From Thermoplasmata archaeon (GTDB lineage Archaea > Thermoplasmatota > Thermoplasmata > Thermoplasmatales > Thermoplasmataceae): a stretch of 6,025 bases of DNA. The stretch spans positions 1-6,025 of the forward strand of contig JAJYVJ010000106.1 of the NCBI GenBank assembly GCA_021792045.1, given 5' to 3'. The translations under genes were made by a program, and so were the position numbers. Below are positions 5,911-6,025 of the stretch, piece by piece. Under the pieces are notes generated by a model. It was not told where the DNA came from and searched no databases. It saw only the letters and a program-made list of their open reading frames with translations. The first letter of the stretch is position 1. Every line of letters starts with the position of its first letter.

Positions 5911-6025
5911 TTATGAAGGATTATTCCTTGATGCCTTCATTTTTTTTGAAATATAACCCGTCATCTTTATCGCCTCACTTTCCTTTATACCCTTTAACTT
6001 GAATTTTTCGGTTCTTCCGGTTGGA
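5911..6025 (-). CDS. C-terminal end of an unrecognised lysine-rich protein, cut by window edge
   Basis: Entering from the right edge on the minus strand, one frame stays open for 37 codons to a TAA at 5913-5911; the other two minus-strand frames stop sooner. The visible tail (PTGRTEKFKLKGI near the start, GYISKKMKASRNNPS at the end) is strongly basic, with ten lysines and three arginines, as in many archaeal C-termini. I do not recognise a family. A run of eight A on the coding strand (5947-5940) lies within it, encoding part of the SKKM stretch. The gene has the same direction as the dehydrogenase but ends 289 bases before it. A chance open frame is not excluded. Confidence 0.45.
   Translation of the reverse strand, partial: PTGRTEKFKLKGIKESEAIKMTGYISKKMKASRNNPS

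Noticed and set aside
5912..6000. 29-codon plus-strand ORF beginning MKDYSL
   Set aside because: It is antisense to the more plausible minus-strand C-terminus, very short, and lacks a promoter or ribosome site.

Overview
The window looks like chromosomal DNA from an archaeon, most likely a Thermoplasmata (Thermoplasmatales-like) heterotroph. This is inferred. The composition is moderately AT-rich. Clear TATA boxes sit about 24 bases upstream of ATG codons, as expected for leaderless archaeal transcripts. Sparse purine-rich Shine-Dalgarno sites match an archaeal 16S rRNA tail. The gene content is an APC permease, a purEK pair and acyl-CoA catabolism genes. No 16S rRNA or other diagnostic marker is present, so the lineage is not proven.

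Layout: (1) 1-169, minus strand: N-terminus of an enoyl-CoA hydratase/isomerase (crotonase) that runs off the left edge. (2) 170-461: divergent intergenic region with TATA-like boxes and an imperfect dyad. (3) 462-2243, plus: a long APC-superfamily amino acid permease whose hydrophobic C-terminal part suggests about 16 membrane segments. (4) 2244-2585: intergenic region with a perfect 9-bp hairpin and two purE promoter candidates. (5) 2586-4135, plus: purE and purK, overlapping by 4 bases, a purine-biosynthesis operon for carboxylation of AIR through N5-CAIR. A hairpin covers the purK Shine-Dalgarno site and start codon at the junction. (6) 4136-4484: gap between convergent genes, holding a possible small structured RNA (TATA box, stems, T8 end) and a hairpin that may end the opposite gene. 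(7) 4485-5621, minus: an acyl-CoA dehydrogenase with isovaleryl-CoA-dehydrogenase-like placement of the catalytic glutamate. (8) 5684-5809, minus: an unrecognised 41-residue ORF with a suitably placed TATA box. (9) 5911-6025, minus: the C-terminus of an unrecognised lysine-rich protein entering from the right edge.

Functionally, the plus-strand genes serve amino acid uptake and purine synthesis. The minus-strand crotonase and acyl-CoA dehydrogenase catalyse consecutive types of step in oxidation of fatty or branched-chain acyl-CoAs, but they are about 4.3 kb apart and in separate transcription units. I see no mobile element, CRISPR array, rRNA or tRNA. The window is mostly ordinary metabolic DNA. 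The items most worth checking are the RNA-like element at 4221-4312 and the purE-purK junction hairpin.
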